Below the pieces are notes generated by a model that did not search any database, was not told where the DNA came from, and worked only from the letters and a program-made list of their open reading frames with translations. From the NCBI GenBank assembly GCA_910579865.1, contig CAJTXA010000001.1:124001-188000 (forward strand): a stretch of 64,000 nucleotides of DNA, in the 5' to 3' direction. The DNA is from an uncultured Lachnospiraceae bacterium (GTDB lineage: Bacteria; Bacillota; Clostridia; Lachnospirales; Lachnospiraceae). The translations under genes and the position numbers were made by a program. This document shows, piece by piece, positions 40,719 through 49,686 of this stretch. Every line of letters starts with the position of its first letter. Positions within the stretch are counted from its first letter, which is position 1.

Positions 40719-43700
40719 TCACATTAGTGTACTGTTCTTCTCAACCAGTTTCTGTTTCCTTAAATAAAGCTCCATCTGCTCTGCTAATGTTTGCTCATCT
40801 TGCATTTCAATAGAAGCACACATATCATTTAAAATATCATATCGGCTCTCTCCATAGACGCTGTTCCAATGATGAATTTGAATTACATCGCTTTCATTCA
40901 AACCACTCTCTCCCTCTTTTTCTTCCGAAATATAATACTGCAATTTCTCTCCATAAAACAAAATCATCTGTTTTCCATAAATTCCTTCATAGATATGTTC
41001 CATCTTTTCCATACGATACTTAAGCCGTTCTTTCTTTTCTACATCCAGACTATAGTGCAGATATACTTTACTACCTGGTTCTGTTCGATATTCCAAAATT
41101 GTTTTATCCCGTAAAGCAAATGGCAAAATAATTCGTTCTGCTAAACTTTGATAAAAAGAGAAATACGTGCCATTTAAAGAAAGCAATTCTAAAATCTGTC
41201 CTGCTATCTCTTTTTCTACCTCTGTATTTTTTTCTTTTCCTGCTAACCAAGAAAGAAGTGCCATTTGGCAAATTGGAAGAAGTGTCTTTTGTAACTGATA
41301 TTCTCGTATCAAATATTGAAAAATCTTTTCATCAATTACAATATCTTGTACAAAATACAGATAAGACTGCCAAGCAAGATATGCCTCCTTTACCATCTGA
41401 TTTCTGCCATCCTTATAATAAGATGAAAAAATTTCTGGCATAAGCACAGCTTTTGTAAACAATGCTTGTACTAAAATTCGTTCTTCTAACTCTGTTGTAT
41501 CCATCTCAAAATCAATTGCTGATTTCCAAAGATGGCACATTTCTTTTGTTGTATTATTATAATATTGTACCAAATATTTTAAAATAGTTTCTTCATATTT
41601 TCCTTTTTGATAAACACTTGCACATAATTTTACTAGCTTCTCATTTTCTGCCATCTGTAATTGATGAATCTGATGAATACAAAGACGCAATAAACGATTG
41701 GAAGTAATCCCTTCAAATCCATACTTTTCTATCATTTCCCATGCCTCTTCATACCGATTGCGAATAATAAAAAGTTCAATCACCTGTCTACTCTCTCTTA
41801 TCTCAAGTGATTCCTTATAGACCGAATCTAAATATTGTTCTAACTGTTCTCCTTCATAATTTTCCATATAGTAATCCAAAATATGTTGGATAATCTCACT
41901 TTGATAGGCTTTTTTCAAAAGTGGAAAACTCATTGTTTCTTTAAAAAATCCCATTCTATCATTTTCTTCTGCTAAATATCCTGCTTCATGTTCCCCCATA
42001 TAAAGCCATAGCCAAACATCCCCATTTACTAAATTTTTACAATCCTTTATCAGCCCTTTTTCTTCTATTAAATCCTCAATCTGATACTTTGTATGATTTA
42101 AAAAACGTCTCCCTTTTCTATCTTCAAATACAATCACACAATCTGAGGTATATACTGGAAAATAAACCTCTCCCTGTTCTAAAGGCAATTTCCATTCACA
42201 GTCCATCTCTTTATGCCGAACAATTACAAAGCTCACCTTTTGATCCCAACATTGTAATCGTTTCGTAAGAAGAATGGCTGGCAATTTTTCTGCAACTGCT
42301 TCATCTAAAATTGCCGATGAAAGAATCCCCCGATAAATACAAGCTAATTTTTTACTAATATGTCCTTTTTTTAACTGTTCTTCTGCAAACTGTTCAATGG
42401 CTGGCAAATAATTTCGCAACATAACTGGATTTTCTGCACCATAAGAAACAATATTACTATAAAGCAGTTCTTTTCGTTCTTCATCTAATGCCTGATCATA
42501 GATAAAGTATAATTGAATTGACTTTGGCAGCTCCCCTTGAAATGTATAAGGAAGTGTATTCATATATGCTTCATATAATCCTGTCATTGTAATTTGCCGC
42601 TGCACTCCCTCTTGAAACCAAATAAAATTTTTTTGTTCTAAACGAAAATTTCGAATTAATTGTGATAACAATGCCTCTAATGCAGTTTTACTTCGATAAC
42701 TTTGATAAATAACTTTTAAAATCTGAACCAAAAGCGGCTGATAGCTTTGTTCTGCTAATGCCTGATCTGCAATCTGCAAAGCTGCTTTTTCATTTAATAT
42801 CCCACGTGAAATTCCCCACCATGCTGTTCGAAGTTCAAATCGATCCAATACTCGAATTAATGTAGGCAGTTCATTCATAATCATACATGCTTCATAATAC
42901 AAAAATGAACTATTGCTTCCTGTAAAAGACTGTTCTTTAATCTTTGTTAAACGAAGACTTTTATTTATGGCACATTCTTCATCTAAATACAAAATTACCC
43001 ACAACATCCTGCCATCTTTGGGATATTTTTCATATAATTCCTTTACTTGTATTGCCGCATCTTTTGCAAATAAACTATCCCTTGTTAAAAGTGTATAAAC
43101 ATAGAGATAATAGCTATATAAAAATGGCTCTTCTTCCCGACTTGAAGTAATCCACTCTGCTATCACTGACAATTTCTTTGCGGCTTCTTGATTGCGCCGC
43201 ATTGTAATCCATACTTGTATTTCTAATAGTTGAATAAAAATATCTTTTGACTGTAATTGTTTCATTTTAGAAATGGTTTCTAAAGAATCCCGACACCAGA
43301 TATCCGTTGTAATTTCATGTAACCGAAATGCAAAATAAAGTTTGGCAAGCCGACAAATTCCTTTTTTCCACTCTAATGTACAATTCTCTTTTTCTACATA
43401 GCGATAGACCAAAAGCTCATATTCTAAACTTTGATAAGGCGTTTCGATATAAATTTTTCCAAGATTATACCCAGCATGTATCTTACTTTCTTCAATCTGA
43501 TAAGACAAGGTAAAACTATTTCCAGCGAATTCTTCTGTTGTAAACTGACTTCGTTCCAAAAGAATAAAATCCCCATCGGTATAAACCTCAATTTCCATAT
43601 ATCCCCAAGTATCTTTTTTTATCTCCAACTGATCCCCTATTGTCTGTGTAAAATCCAAATACTCTTGCCGATCTTGTTCTAATAATAATACAATACGACT

Positions 43701-44264
43701 TTTCTTATTTACACAAACAAGGAATTCCTCCATTGCTGTATTTGGAGAAATCCCATAGCATAATGTTTCATATATTGTCTGTTCTCTAGGTAGCCCTGCT
43801 AATAATACTCTGGAAAATTCAGGAGAAAAGAATAATGTCAATGCTTCTTCATAATGATTTTTAACCAGATTTGTAAAATGAAACAAATTTTTTATCTTTC
43901 CCATAGAACTATTGATATACATTTCTTCTACAATAATCTCATATGGAATTGCTAATTCTCCCGCATCAGAAACAACTTGAATCAATCCTTTTAACCGTTT
44001 TCCTGGTTTTATCCCTCTTGCATGTGCTTCATAATGAATCGTTGTATGTTTTCCAATAAAGCTACTTTCTTTTAGCACTAGATAAGCACTGTCAGAATAA
44101 AGTAACCCACGAGCATCAATTCCATTTTGACTATCAATTGAAAAATTTCCCAATAAAATTCCTTCTGTCGGAAGTAAAATCTGAATGATTTCTACAGAAA
44201 CAGTTAGTTCTGGAATGGTTTTATCAAATATTCCTTTTGCCAGTTTGCTTATCTTTGTCCTCAT
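40719..44264 (-). CDS. Large repeat protein, DUF5717-like
   Basis: 1181 aa, soluble, no signal peptide. Residues 1-115 look like two Ig-like beta-sandwich units (GILLGNFSIDSQNGIDARGLLYS; GKRLKGLIQVVSDAGELAIPY). The rest is mainly helical hairpins of TPR/HEAT type, with another beta-rich part near 640-750 and at the C-terminus (GSKVYLHYSLDVEKKE). Fits the Lachnospiraceae DUF5717 family as I recall it; function unknown. First gene of a three-gene operon with the Hsp70-like and coiled-coil membrane proteins. Such size and scaffold folds suggest a structural or assembly platform. Confidence 0.72.
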   Translation of the reverse strand: MRTKISKLAKGIFDKTIPELTVSVEIIQILLPTEGILLGNFSIDSQNGIDARGLLYSDSAYLVLKESSFIGKHTTIHYEAHARGIKPGKRLKGLIQVVSDAGELAIPYEIIVEEMYINSSMGKIKNLFHFTNLVKNHYEEALTLFFSPEFSRVLLAGLPREQTIYETLCYGISPNTAMEEFLVCVNKKSRIVLLLEQDRQEYLDFTQTIGDQLEIKKDTWGYMEIEVYTDGDFILLERSQFTTEEFAGNSFTLSYQIEESKIHAGYNLGKIYIETPYQSLEYELLVYRYVEKENCTLEWKKGICRLAKLYFAFRLHEITTDIWCRDSLETISKMKQLQSKDIFIQLLEIQVWITMRRNQEAAKKLSVIAEWITSSREEEPFLYSYYLYVYTLLTRDSLFAKDAAIQVKELYEKYPKDGRMLWVILYLDEECAINKSLRLTKIKEQSFTGSNSSFLYYEACMIMNELPTLIRVLDRFELRTAWWGISRGILNEKAALQIADQALAEQSYQPLLVQILKVIYQSYRSKTALEALLSQLIRNFRLEQKNFIWFQEGVQRQITMTGLYEAYMNTLPYTFQGELPKSIQLYFIYDQALDEERKELLYSNIVSYGAENPVMLRNYLPAIEQFAEEQLKKGHISKKLACIYRGILSSAILDEAVAEKLPAILLTKRLQCWDQKVSFVIVRHKEMDCEWKLPLEQGEVYFPVYTSDCVIVFEDRKGRRFLNHTKYQIEDLIEEKGLIKDCKNLVNGDVWLWLYMGEHEAGYLAEENDRMGFFKETMSFPLLKKAYQSEIIQHILDYYMENYEGEQLEQYLDSVYKESLEIRESRQVIELFIIRNRYEEAWEMIEKYGFEGITSNRLLRLCIHQIHQLQMAENEKLVKLCASVYQKGKYEETILKYLVQYYNNTTKEMCHLWKSAIDFEMDTTELEERILVQALFTKAVLMPEIFSSYYKDGRNQMVKEAYLAWQSYLYFVQDIVIDEKIFQYLIREYQLQKTLLPICQMALLSWLAGKEKNTEVEKEIAGQILELLSLNGTYFSFYQSLAERIILPFALRDKTILEYRTEPGSKVYLHYSLDVEKKERLKYRMEKMEHIYEGIYGKQMILFYGEKLQYYISEEKEGESGLNESDVIQIHHWNSVYGESRYDILNDMCASIEMQDEQTLAEQMELYLRKQKLVEKNSTLM

Positions 44265-44335
44265 ATGTTTTACCGCCTGTTTCGATTTTTATTAGGCTAT
44301 TATACCACGATCCCCCTTCTTACGGCAAGCAGTTC

Positions 44336-45166
44336 TTACAAATACATCTGTGTGGTCTGTATATCAGAATGTCCCATCATCTGCTGTACCACATGAATAT
44401 TCGTTCCATTTTCAATTAAATGAGCTGCAAAAGAATGGCGTAGTGTATGAGGTGTAATCTCTTTTTTAATTCCTGCCTGATTTCCATATTGTTTCATTAA
44501 TTTCCAAAATCCCTGCCGACTCATCGCTTCTCCAGAACAATTAATAAAAAAATAATCCGATTCTCTCCCTTTTAACAATTCTGTTCGTGCATGTTTCAAA
44601 TATTCCTCTAATGCCTGTTTCGCCTTTTTATGAAAAGATACAATTCGTTCCTTTTCTCCTTGTCGTAAAACACAAAACCCCAACTGCATATTAATGTCCA
44701 TCATAGTAAGTCTTAACAACTCAGAAACCCGTATTCCGGTTGCATACAAAAGTTCTAACATTGCTCTGTCACGAATTCCTTTTTTATTTTCTTTGGATGG
44801 TTGTTCTAACAAATAATTTACCTCTTCCACTGTCAATATTTCAGGCAGCTTCCGTTCTACTTTTGGTGCCTTTAAATTCCAAGAAGGATCGTTTCGAATG
44901 ATCTCTTTGTAATATAAATAATGAAAAAATGACTTAATTGATGCAATATTTCTTGAAATAGAAGATGCTGCACTCTGACTTTTCTCTAAATAAAGTACAT
45001 AGGCATTTAGCCAAGTTTCTGTTACCTCCTCTACTTTTTGAATATCCTGTCCCTTTAAATAAAGTTCTAACTTCTTTAAATCTCTTTTATAAGAAATCTC
45101 TGTATTTGAAGATGCATGTTTTTCTTGTAATAGATATGCAGAAAACTGCTCAATTTCCCTCTCCAT
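44336..45166 (-). CDS. XerD-type tyrosine recombinase, short C-terminus
   Basis: 276 aa from the MEREIEQ start. The core-binding domain occupies 1-90 and the catalytic domain has Arg (TGIRVSELL), Lys (GEKERIV), HTLRHSFAAHL and MMGHSDIQTTQMY. After the nucleophile Tyr only Leu and a stop follow, whereas XerC/XerD normally continue for about 20 residues (a helix used for partner contact). Neither other frame encodes the missing tail. It may be impaired or a divergent member. It may serve dimer resolution of the chromosome, but another XerD could exist elsewhere. Next to spoIIM, as the xerD-spoIIM pair often is. Confidence 0.85.
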   Translation of the reverse strand: MEREIEQFSAYLLQEKHASSNTEISYKRDLKKLELYLKGQDIQKVEEVTETWLNAYVLYLEKSQSAASSISRNIASIKSFFHYLYYKEIIRNDPSWNLKAPKVERKLPEILTVEEVNYLLEQPSKENKKGIRDRAMLELLYATGIRVSELLRLTMMDINMQLGFCVLRQGEKERIVSFHKKAKQALEEYLKHARTELLKGRESDYFFINCSGEAMSRQGFWKLMKQYGNQAGIKKEITPHTLRHSFAAHLIENGTNIHVVQQMMGHSDIQTTQMYL

Positions 45167-45218
45167 ATAGCCTCCACTCTGCCCTATTCTTCTTTTTAAA
45201 CCGTTTTTCTTATATTCA

Positions 45219-45794
45219 TTATCGGACAAGTGTAATAAATTCATAATACTTTTGTAAAATTGCTGTATTAAAATAAGCCTCCACTATTACACCAATAAAA
45301 AAAATTAACAAAATTTTGAAAGCTAAAACTCCTTTTCTCTCTTTTCTTACAAATCCTTGCATCCCTTTCCAATCCAATCCATAGAAAAAATAGTGTGGAA
45401 ATAAAAGTAAAATAAACTCTAAAACACCAAGTATTCCTCTTTGATGACACAGAGCAGATTGTAAAATTCCTGCTGATAACCCATAATAAAGTGCAAAGAA
45501 AAAACGAACTTGTTTTTGAAAACGTGTCATCTCACAAAACCACAATAACAAAAATCGCTTCCCTCGTCTTTCTAAAATATACCATAGTAATCTACCATGC
45601 AAAATTTTAACCTGCTGATAGCCCATCTGTGACAAATTCATCGCAATTAAAAACTGTTCGGTATAACGTCCTCCATGAAAATTAAAAATCAACGTACCTG
45701 CTAAAATTCCTACTAAAAACCAAATTGCATAGATTCCCTCACTTTTTTGCAAAGCTGTATATGGAATTTGTTTTCTTTTTTCCACTGCTTCCAT
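45219..45794 (-). CDS. spoIIM: Stage II sporulation protein M
   Basis: 191 aa membrane protein with about five TM helices (residues about 22-40, 97-118, 120-140, 155-178 and others) and the SpoIIM features GILAGTLIFNF, ALYYGLSAGIL and LLFPHYFFYGL. Part of the SpoIIDMP engulfment complex that remodels peptidoglycan in the mother cell. AAGAAGG lies 9 bases before the ATG. It is upstream of the XerD gene by 52 bases, probably in the same transcript. Confidence 0.85.
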   Translation of the reverse strand: MEAVEKRKQIPYTALQKSEGIYAIWFLVGILAGTLIFNFHGGRYTEQFLIAMNLSQMGYQQVKILHGRLLWYILERRGKRFLLLWFCEMTRFQKQVRFFFALYYGLSAGILQSALCHQRGILGVLEFILLLFPHYFFYGLDWKGMQGFVRKERKGVLAFKILLIFFIGVIVEAYFNTAILQKYYEFITLVR

Positions 45795-45875
45795 ATTCTT
45801 AAACCTTCTTTTTTCTTTTACTAGGATATATGTTAGCTTGTACGCATCTATTCCTATATTTTCTTTCTATTCTTT

Positions 45876-46415
45876 TTATTTTTGCAAATATTTCGCTTTA
45901 TAAGCCATCAATCCTGCAATTGTTTTTGCATCTCTTATTTTTCCAGAAAAAATCATTTCTTCTAACTGTTCCATTTCCCATTCTTCTACATCAATAAATT
46001 CATCTTCGTCCAAATGCTGTCTAGAAGAAACTAATCTTGTTGCTACATATACATCAATTCGCTCATCACAAAATGCTACCCAGCTGTCCAATGTAATAAG
46101 ATGTTCTAATTTCTCACAGCGATATCCTGTCTCTTCTTCTAACTCTCTTTGTACGCACACTGCTGGATCTTCCTTACCATCTCGCTTTCCTGCTGGAATT
46201 TCAAGTGTCTCTCGATTAACAGCATTGCGATCTTGCCGTACCATTAGAATTTTTCCTTCTTCTGTCACTGGAACAACTGCAGCAGCTCCATTATGTTTAA
46301 TAAAATCATATTCTACTACCTTTCCATCTGGCAGTTTAATTGTATCTTGATACACCCCAATAATTTTTCCCTGATAAATTAATTTTCGATTTAATCGTTC
46401 CTGTTTCATTTTCAC
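45876..46415 (-). CDS. nudF: ADP-ribose pyrophosphatase (Nudix)
   Basis: 179 aa. The perfect Nudix box GKRDGKEDPAVCVQRELEEE-TGY fits GX5EX7REUXEEXGU at about residues 77-99. The N-terminal strand region (IYQGKIIGVYQDTIKLPDG) matches the NudF/ADPRase family, which hydrolyses ADP-ribose. The start is GTG at 46415, 5 bases after GGAG; the ATG two codons later has a longer spacing. It begins directly after the proC stop codon, so both are coupled. Confidence 0.9.
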   Translation of the reverse strand: MKMKQERLNRKLIYQGKIIGVYQDTIKLPDGKVVEYDFIKHNGAAAVVPVTEEGKILMVRQDRNAVNRETLEIPAGKRDGKEDPAVCVQRELEEETGYRCEKLEHLITLDSWVAFCDERIDVYVATRLVSSRQHLDEDEFIDVEEWEMEQLEEMIFSGKIRDAKTIAGLMAYKAKYLQK

Positions 46416-47216
46416 CTATTCTCCTTTTAATTCATTTGCCTTCTTATAACAAGCATCCGATGCTTTTAATATTGCATTGCGAAGCCCATATTCCTCACAA
46501 GCAGCAACTCCAGCAATTGTCGTTCCGCCAGGAGAACATACTCGATCCTTTAATACACCAGGATGCTCTTTTGTTTCTAAAACCATTTTCGCTGCTCCAA
46601 GTACAGTCTGCGCTGCCATTTCATAAGCAATTTCTCTTGAAAGCCCATATTTTACTCCACTGTCTGCCAAAGCTTCAATCAATAAATATACATACGCTGG
46701 TGCACTTCCACTTACACAAATTACCGTATTCATCAGATGTTCCTCTACCTTTTTTACTCGGCCAAATGAGGAAAATATTGCTTCTATTGTCTGTTGTTCT
46801 TCCAAAGAAAATTCTTCTTCTTGATAACTAATTCCTGTCATTCCTTCACCTAAAAGTGCTGGTGTATTTGGCATAGCACGTACCACTCGGACTTTCCCAA
46901 GCTCTTTACAAATCTTACTTCGTTCTATCCCTGCTGCAATTGATATCACAACTTTATCTGAATCCATAGCAGGACGAATTTCTTTTAACACAGTAGAAAA
47001 ATACTGTGGTTTAATTGCTAAAATAATATATTTTGCTGCTTTTGCACAGGAAAAATTATCATTTGCCCCTTCAATATTTGTTTCTTTTGTAAATTGTTCT
47101 CTCTTTTTTGCATCCTTTCTAGAAAAAATAATTTCTTCTTTTTTAAAAATGGTAATCATTCCTTTTAGCATAGCAGTTGCCATATTTCCCATTCCAATTA
47201 TTGCTACTTTTTTCAT
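46416..47216 (-). CDS. proC: Pyrroline-5-carboxylate reductase
   Basis: Last step of proline synthesis, NAD(P)H-dependent. Rossmann motif IGMGNMATAM at residues 6-15; CVSGSAPAYVYLLIEALADSGVKYGL and the C-terminal CSPGGTTIAG signature near residue 230 are diagnostic. 266 aa is standard. Immediately upstream of nudF. Confidence 0.95.
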   Translation of the reverse strand: MKKVAIIGMGNMATAMLKGMITIFKKEEIIFSRKDAKKREQFTKETNIEGANDNFSCAKAAKYIILAIKPQYFSTVLKEIRPAMDSDKVVISIAAGIERSKICKELGKVRVVRAMPNTPALLGEGMTGISYQEEEFSLEEQQTIEAIFSSFGRVKKVEEHLMNTVICVSGSAPAYVYLLIEALADSGVKYGLSREIAYEMAAQTVLGAAKMVLETKEHPGVLKDRVCSPGGTTIAGVAACEEYGLRNAILKASDACYKKANELKGE

Positions 47217-47232
47217 CGTTTCTCCTTTAAAT

Positions 47233-47265
47233 AAAACCGTCTGCCTTTCTAAAACAAACGGTTTT
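47233..47265 (-). terminator. Terminator after aminotransferase gene
   Basis: AAAACCGT/ACGGTTTT 8-base stem with a 17-base loop; on the minus strand ATTTAAA follows, on the plus strand TTAAAAA. It separates the aminotransferase gene from proC. Confidence 0.6.
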
Positions 47266-47274
47266 TAAAAATAA

Positions 47275-48564
47275 TTATTTCTGTGTTAATATTTTTTCTA
47301 TACTCACTAATTTTACACACAATGCAAACAATTTTGCTGTCTTTTTTATCTCCTCTAATGTAGGAAAAGTAGGAGCAATACGAATATTCGTATCCTTTGG
47401 ATCGTTTCCATAAGGATATGTTGCTCCTGCCTGTGTCATTGTTACGCCTGCCTCCTTACACTTTGCAACAATCGCTTTTGCACACCCTTCCATCGCCTCA
47501 AAGCTAATAAAATATCCACCAAGTGGTTTTGTCCAAAAGCCAATTTCCAAATCACCTAACTCTGTTTCTAAAATTTTTAGTACTGCTTCAAATTTTGGTC
47601 GAATTAATTCTGCATGGATCGCCATTTGTCTATGAATTCCTTCTAAATTTTTAAAATAGCGCACATGTCTTAGCTGATTTATCTTATCATATCCAATTGT
47701 CATAATTTTTAATTGCTTTCGAATCTCTTCTAGATTTGCAAAGGAAGCAGCCATTGCTGCAATTCCAGCACCTGAAAAACTAATTTTTGAAGTGGATGCA
47801 AACTCATAAACCAGATCTGGATTTCCTGCTTTCTCACACTCAGAAAGAATATCTAAAATTTCAGTTGGCCTTTCTGGATCGAAATCGTGAACTGCATAAG
47901 CATTGTCCCAATAAATTCTAAAATCTGCTGCCTTTGGTTTTAAAGCAGCCATTCTTTTTACTGTCTGATCGGAATAATTAATTCCCTGTGGATTAGAATA
48001 TTTTGGTACACACCAAATGCCTTTGATACTTTCATCTTCTGCTACAAGCTGTTCAATTTGATCCATATCTGGTCCATCTTCTCTCATAGGAATTACAATC
48101 ATCTCTATACCAAACCGTTCTGTAATCGCAAAATGTCTGTCATACCCCGGTGCTGGACAAAGCCATTTCACTTTTTCTAAGCAACACCAAGGTGTACTAC
48201 CAGGCATAACTCCATGTGTATAACAACGAGAAATTGAATCATACATAATGCTTAAACTAGAATTTCCATAGACAACAACCTTTTCTGGCACTGTTCCCAT
48301 AATATCCGCCATCAATCTTTTTGCTTCTATAATTCCATCCATCGCACCATAATTTCTGCTGTCAAATCCCTCTTCTGTCTGGTAATCTGATTGACTATCT
48401 AAAACATCCATCATCCCCATAACACGGTTTAATTGTGATATTCCTGGTTTTCCTCTAGACATATCCAGTTTTAACCCCATCTTTTTTATTTCTTGATATT
48501 GTTGTTCTAATTTAGATTGTAATTCTATTAGTTCTTCCTTTGTTTGGTTGGTATATGCTTTCAT
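47275..48564 (-). CDS. Class I/II aminotransferase, aspartate-type (PF12897-like)
   Basis: 429 aa PLP aminotransferase. GKPGISQLNR near residue 35, NSSLSIMYDSI near 100, the NPQG-containing YSNPQGINYSD, DNAYAVHDF and the PLP lysine in ASTSKISFSGAG near 255 follow the unusual subgroup of putative aspartate/alanine aminotransferases common in Firmicutes. The start at 48564 has GGAGG 7 bases upstream; the earlier in-frame start overlaps no ribosome site. Own strong promoter and terminator. Exact amino donor unknown. Confidence 0.85.
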   Translation of the reverse strand: MKAYTNQTKEELIELQSKLEQQYQEIKKMGLKLDMSRGKPGISQLNRVMGMMDVLDSQSDYQTEEGFDSRNYGAMDGIIEAKRLMADIMGTVPEKVVVYGNSSLSIMYDSISRCYTHGVMPGSTPWCCLEKVKWLCPAPGYDRHFAITERFGIEMIVIPMREDGPDMDQIEQLVAEDESIKGIWCVPKYSNPQGINYSDQTVKRMAALKPKAADFRIYWDNAYAVHDFDPERPTEILDILSECEKAGNPDLVYEFASTSKISFSGAGIAAMAASFANLEEIRKQLKIMTIGYDKINQLRHVRYFKNLEGIHRQMAIHAELIRPKFEAVLKILETELGDLEIGFWTKPLGGYFISFEAMEGCAKAIVAKCKEAGVTMTQAGATYPYGNDPKDTNIRIAPTFPTLEEIKKTAKLFALCVKLVSIEKILTQK

Positions 48565-48649
48565 AATCTTCCTCCATTTTCCCAGAAAATCAGTTTGTTT
48601 TTGCAAGTTTGTTGATATAAAATTTCATTTTTATAGAAAACTGCTTTAC

Positions 48650-48678
48650 ATTTTATGGGATTATGGAGAATTTGTCAA
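48650..48678 (-). promoter_or_regulatory. SigA promoter of aminotransferase gene
   Basis: Minus strand TTGACA (48678-48673), 17-base spacer, TAAAAT (48655-48650), 86 bases before the start codon. Confidence 0.7.
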
Positions 48679-48699
48679 TATCAAATTGCAAAATTTGTT

Positions 48700-49665
48700 T
48701 TAGGATTCCTCTTTAGAAAACAATTCAGGATAAAGCATCTTGGCAATCTCCTCAATTGCATCTACATTCCGATCACACTGTCGATTTAACAAATTTTCAT
48801 CTATTGTATAAACTCGTCCTTCTTTTACTGCCCGAAGTTCCGAATAAGGCGCTAATTCAATAAATCCTGCATAATCTCTTTCTGAAACAAGAATTACATC
48901 TGGGTCATCCTCTAAAAGCTGTTCTACTGAATAAGACCAGCCTTTGCTTTCTTCTGCTACATTTTTTCCACCTGCAGCCGTTAAAATCTGATGGATAAAG
49001 GTATCTCCTCCTGCTGTAAAATCTCCTCCCTCACCATAACTAACCACATAATAAATCGAAACTGGCGACATCTGTTGGACTTTTTCTGTTACAGCAGCAA
49101 TTCGCTTTTGCATATCTTCTACAATCTCTAAAGATCTTTTTTCCCGATTTAAAACAGTTCCCAATGTAGTAATAATCTGATAAACTCCTTCTAATTTTGT
49201 TTCTTCATGAAAAACCAATACTGAAATTCCCATGTCTTCTAACTGTTTTTTTGATTCCTCTAAAAAAAGAGTCGAAGCAATTACCAAATCTGGTTCCAAA
49301 CTAAGAATTTTTTCTATATCTGGTGTATACAGCGTTCCAATTGTATCTACAGAAAGAACCTCTTCTGGATAATCACAATATTCCGTTCTTCCAACTAACT
49401 TTTCTTGCGCTCCAAGCGAATAAATCAATTCTGTTATATTTGGTCCTACCGAAACTACTCGCAAAGGTTCCTGTTCTATCTTAACTTCCTCTCCATTTGC
49501 ACCTTCTACTACAACTGGATAGGAAACTTTCTCTGTGTTTTTTTCCTCGTTTAAATTCTCTCTTGTTTCTTCTGTTTCAATTATTGTTGTTTCTTTTGGT
49601 TTCTCACCACAGCCAACTAACGCAATTAAAATAAAAAATAACAGTAACTTTGTCACTTTTTTCAT
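48700..49665 (-). CDS. Substrate-binding lipoprotein (BtuF/FhuD-like)
   Basis: 321 aa. Lipoprotein signal with lipobox ending at Cys19 (LIALVGC), an acidic linker to about residue 45, then a type III periplasmic-binding fold (RVVSVGPNITELIYSLGAQEKLVG ... DLVIAST ... GGDTFIHQILTAAGG). Captures a metal chelate such as cobalamin, heme or siderophore at the outer membrane face. No permease or ATPase is next to it. It follows parC by 21 bases with AAGGAGGAG before the ATG, so may be transcribed with it. Confidence 0.88.
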   Translation of the reverse strand: MKKVTKLLLFFILIALVGCGEKPKETTIIETEETRENLNEEKNTEKVSYPVVVEGANGEEVKIEQEPLRVVSVGPNITELIYSLGAQEKLVGRTEYCDYPEEVLSVDTIGTLYTPDIEKILSLEPDLVIASTLFLEESKKQLEDMGISVLVFHEETKLEGVYQIITTLGTVLNREKRSLEIVEDMQKRIAAVTEKVQQMSPVSIYYVVSYGEGGDFTAGGDTFIHQILTAAGGKNVAEESKGWSYSVEQLLEDDPDVILVSERDYAGFIELAPYSELRAVKEGRVYTIDENLLNRQCDRNVDAIEEIAKMLYPELFSKEES

Positions 49666-49686
49666 AATCGTATCTCCTCCTTCTTA

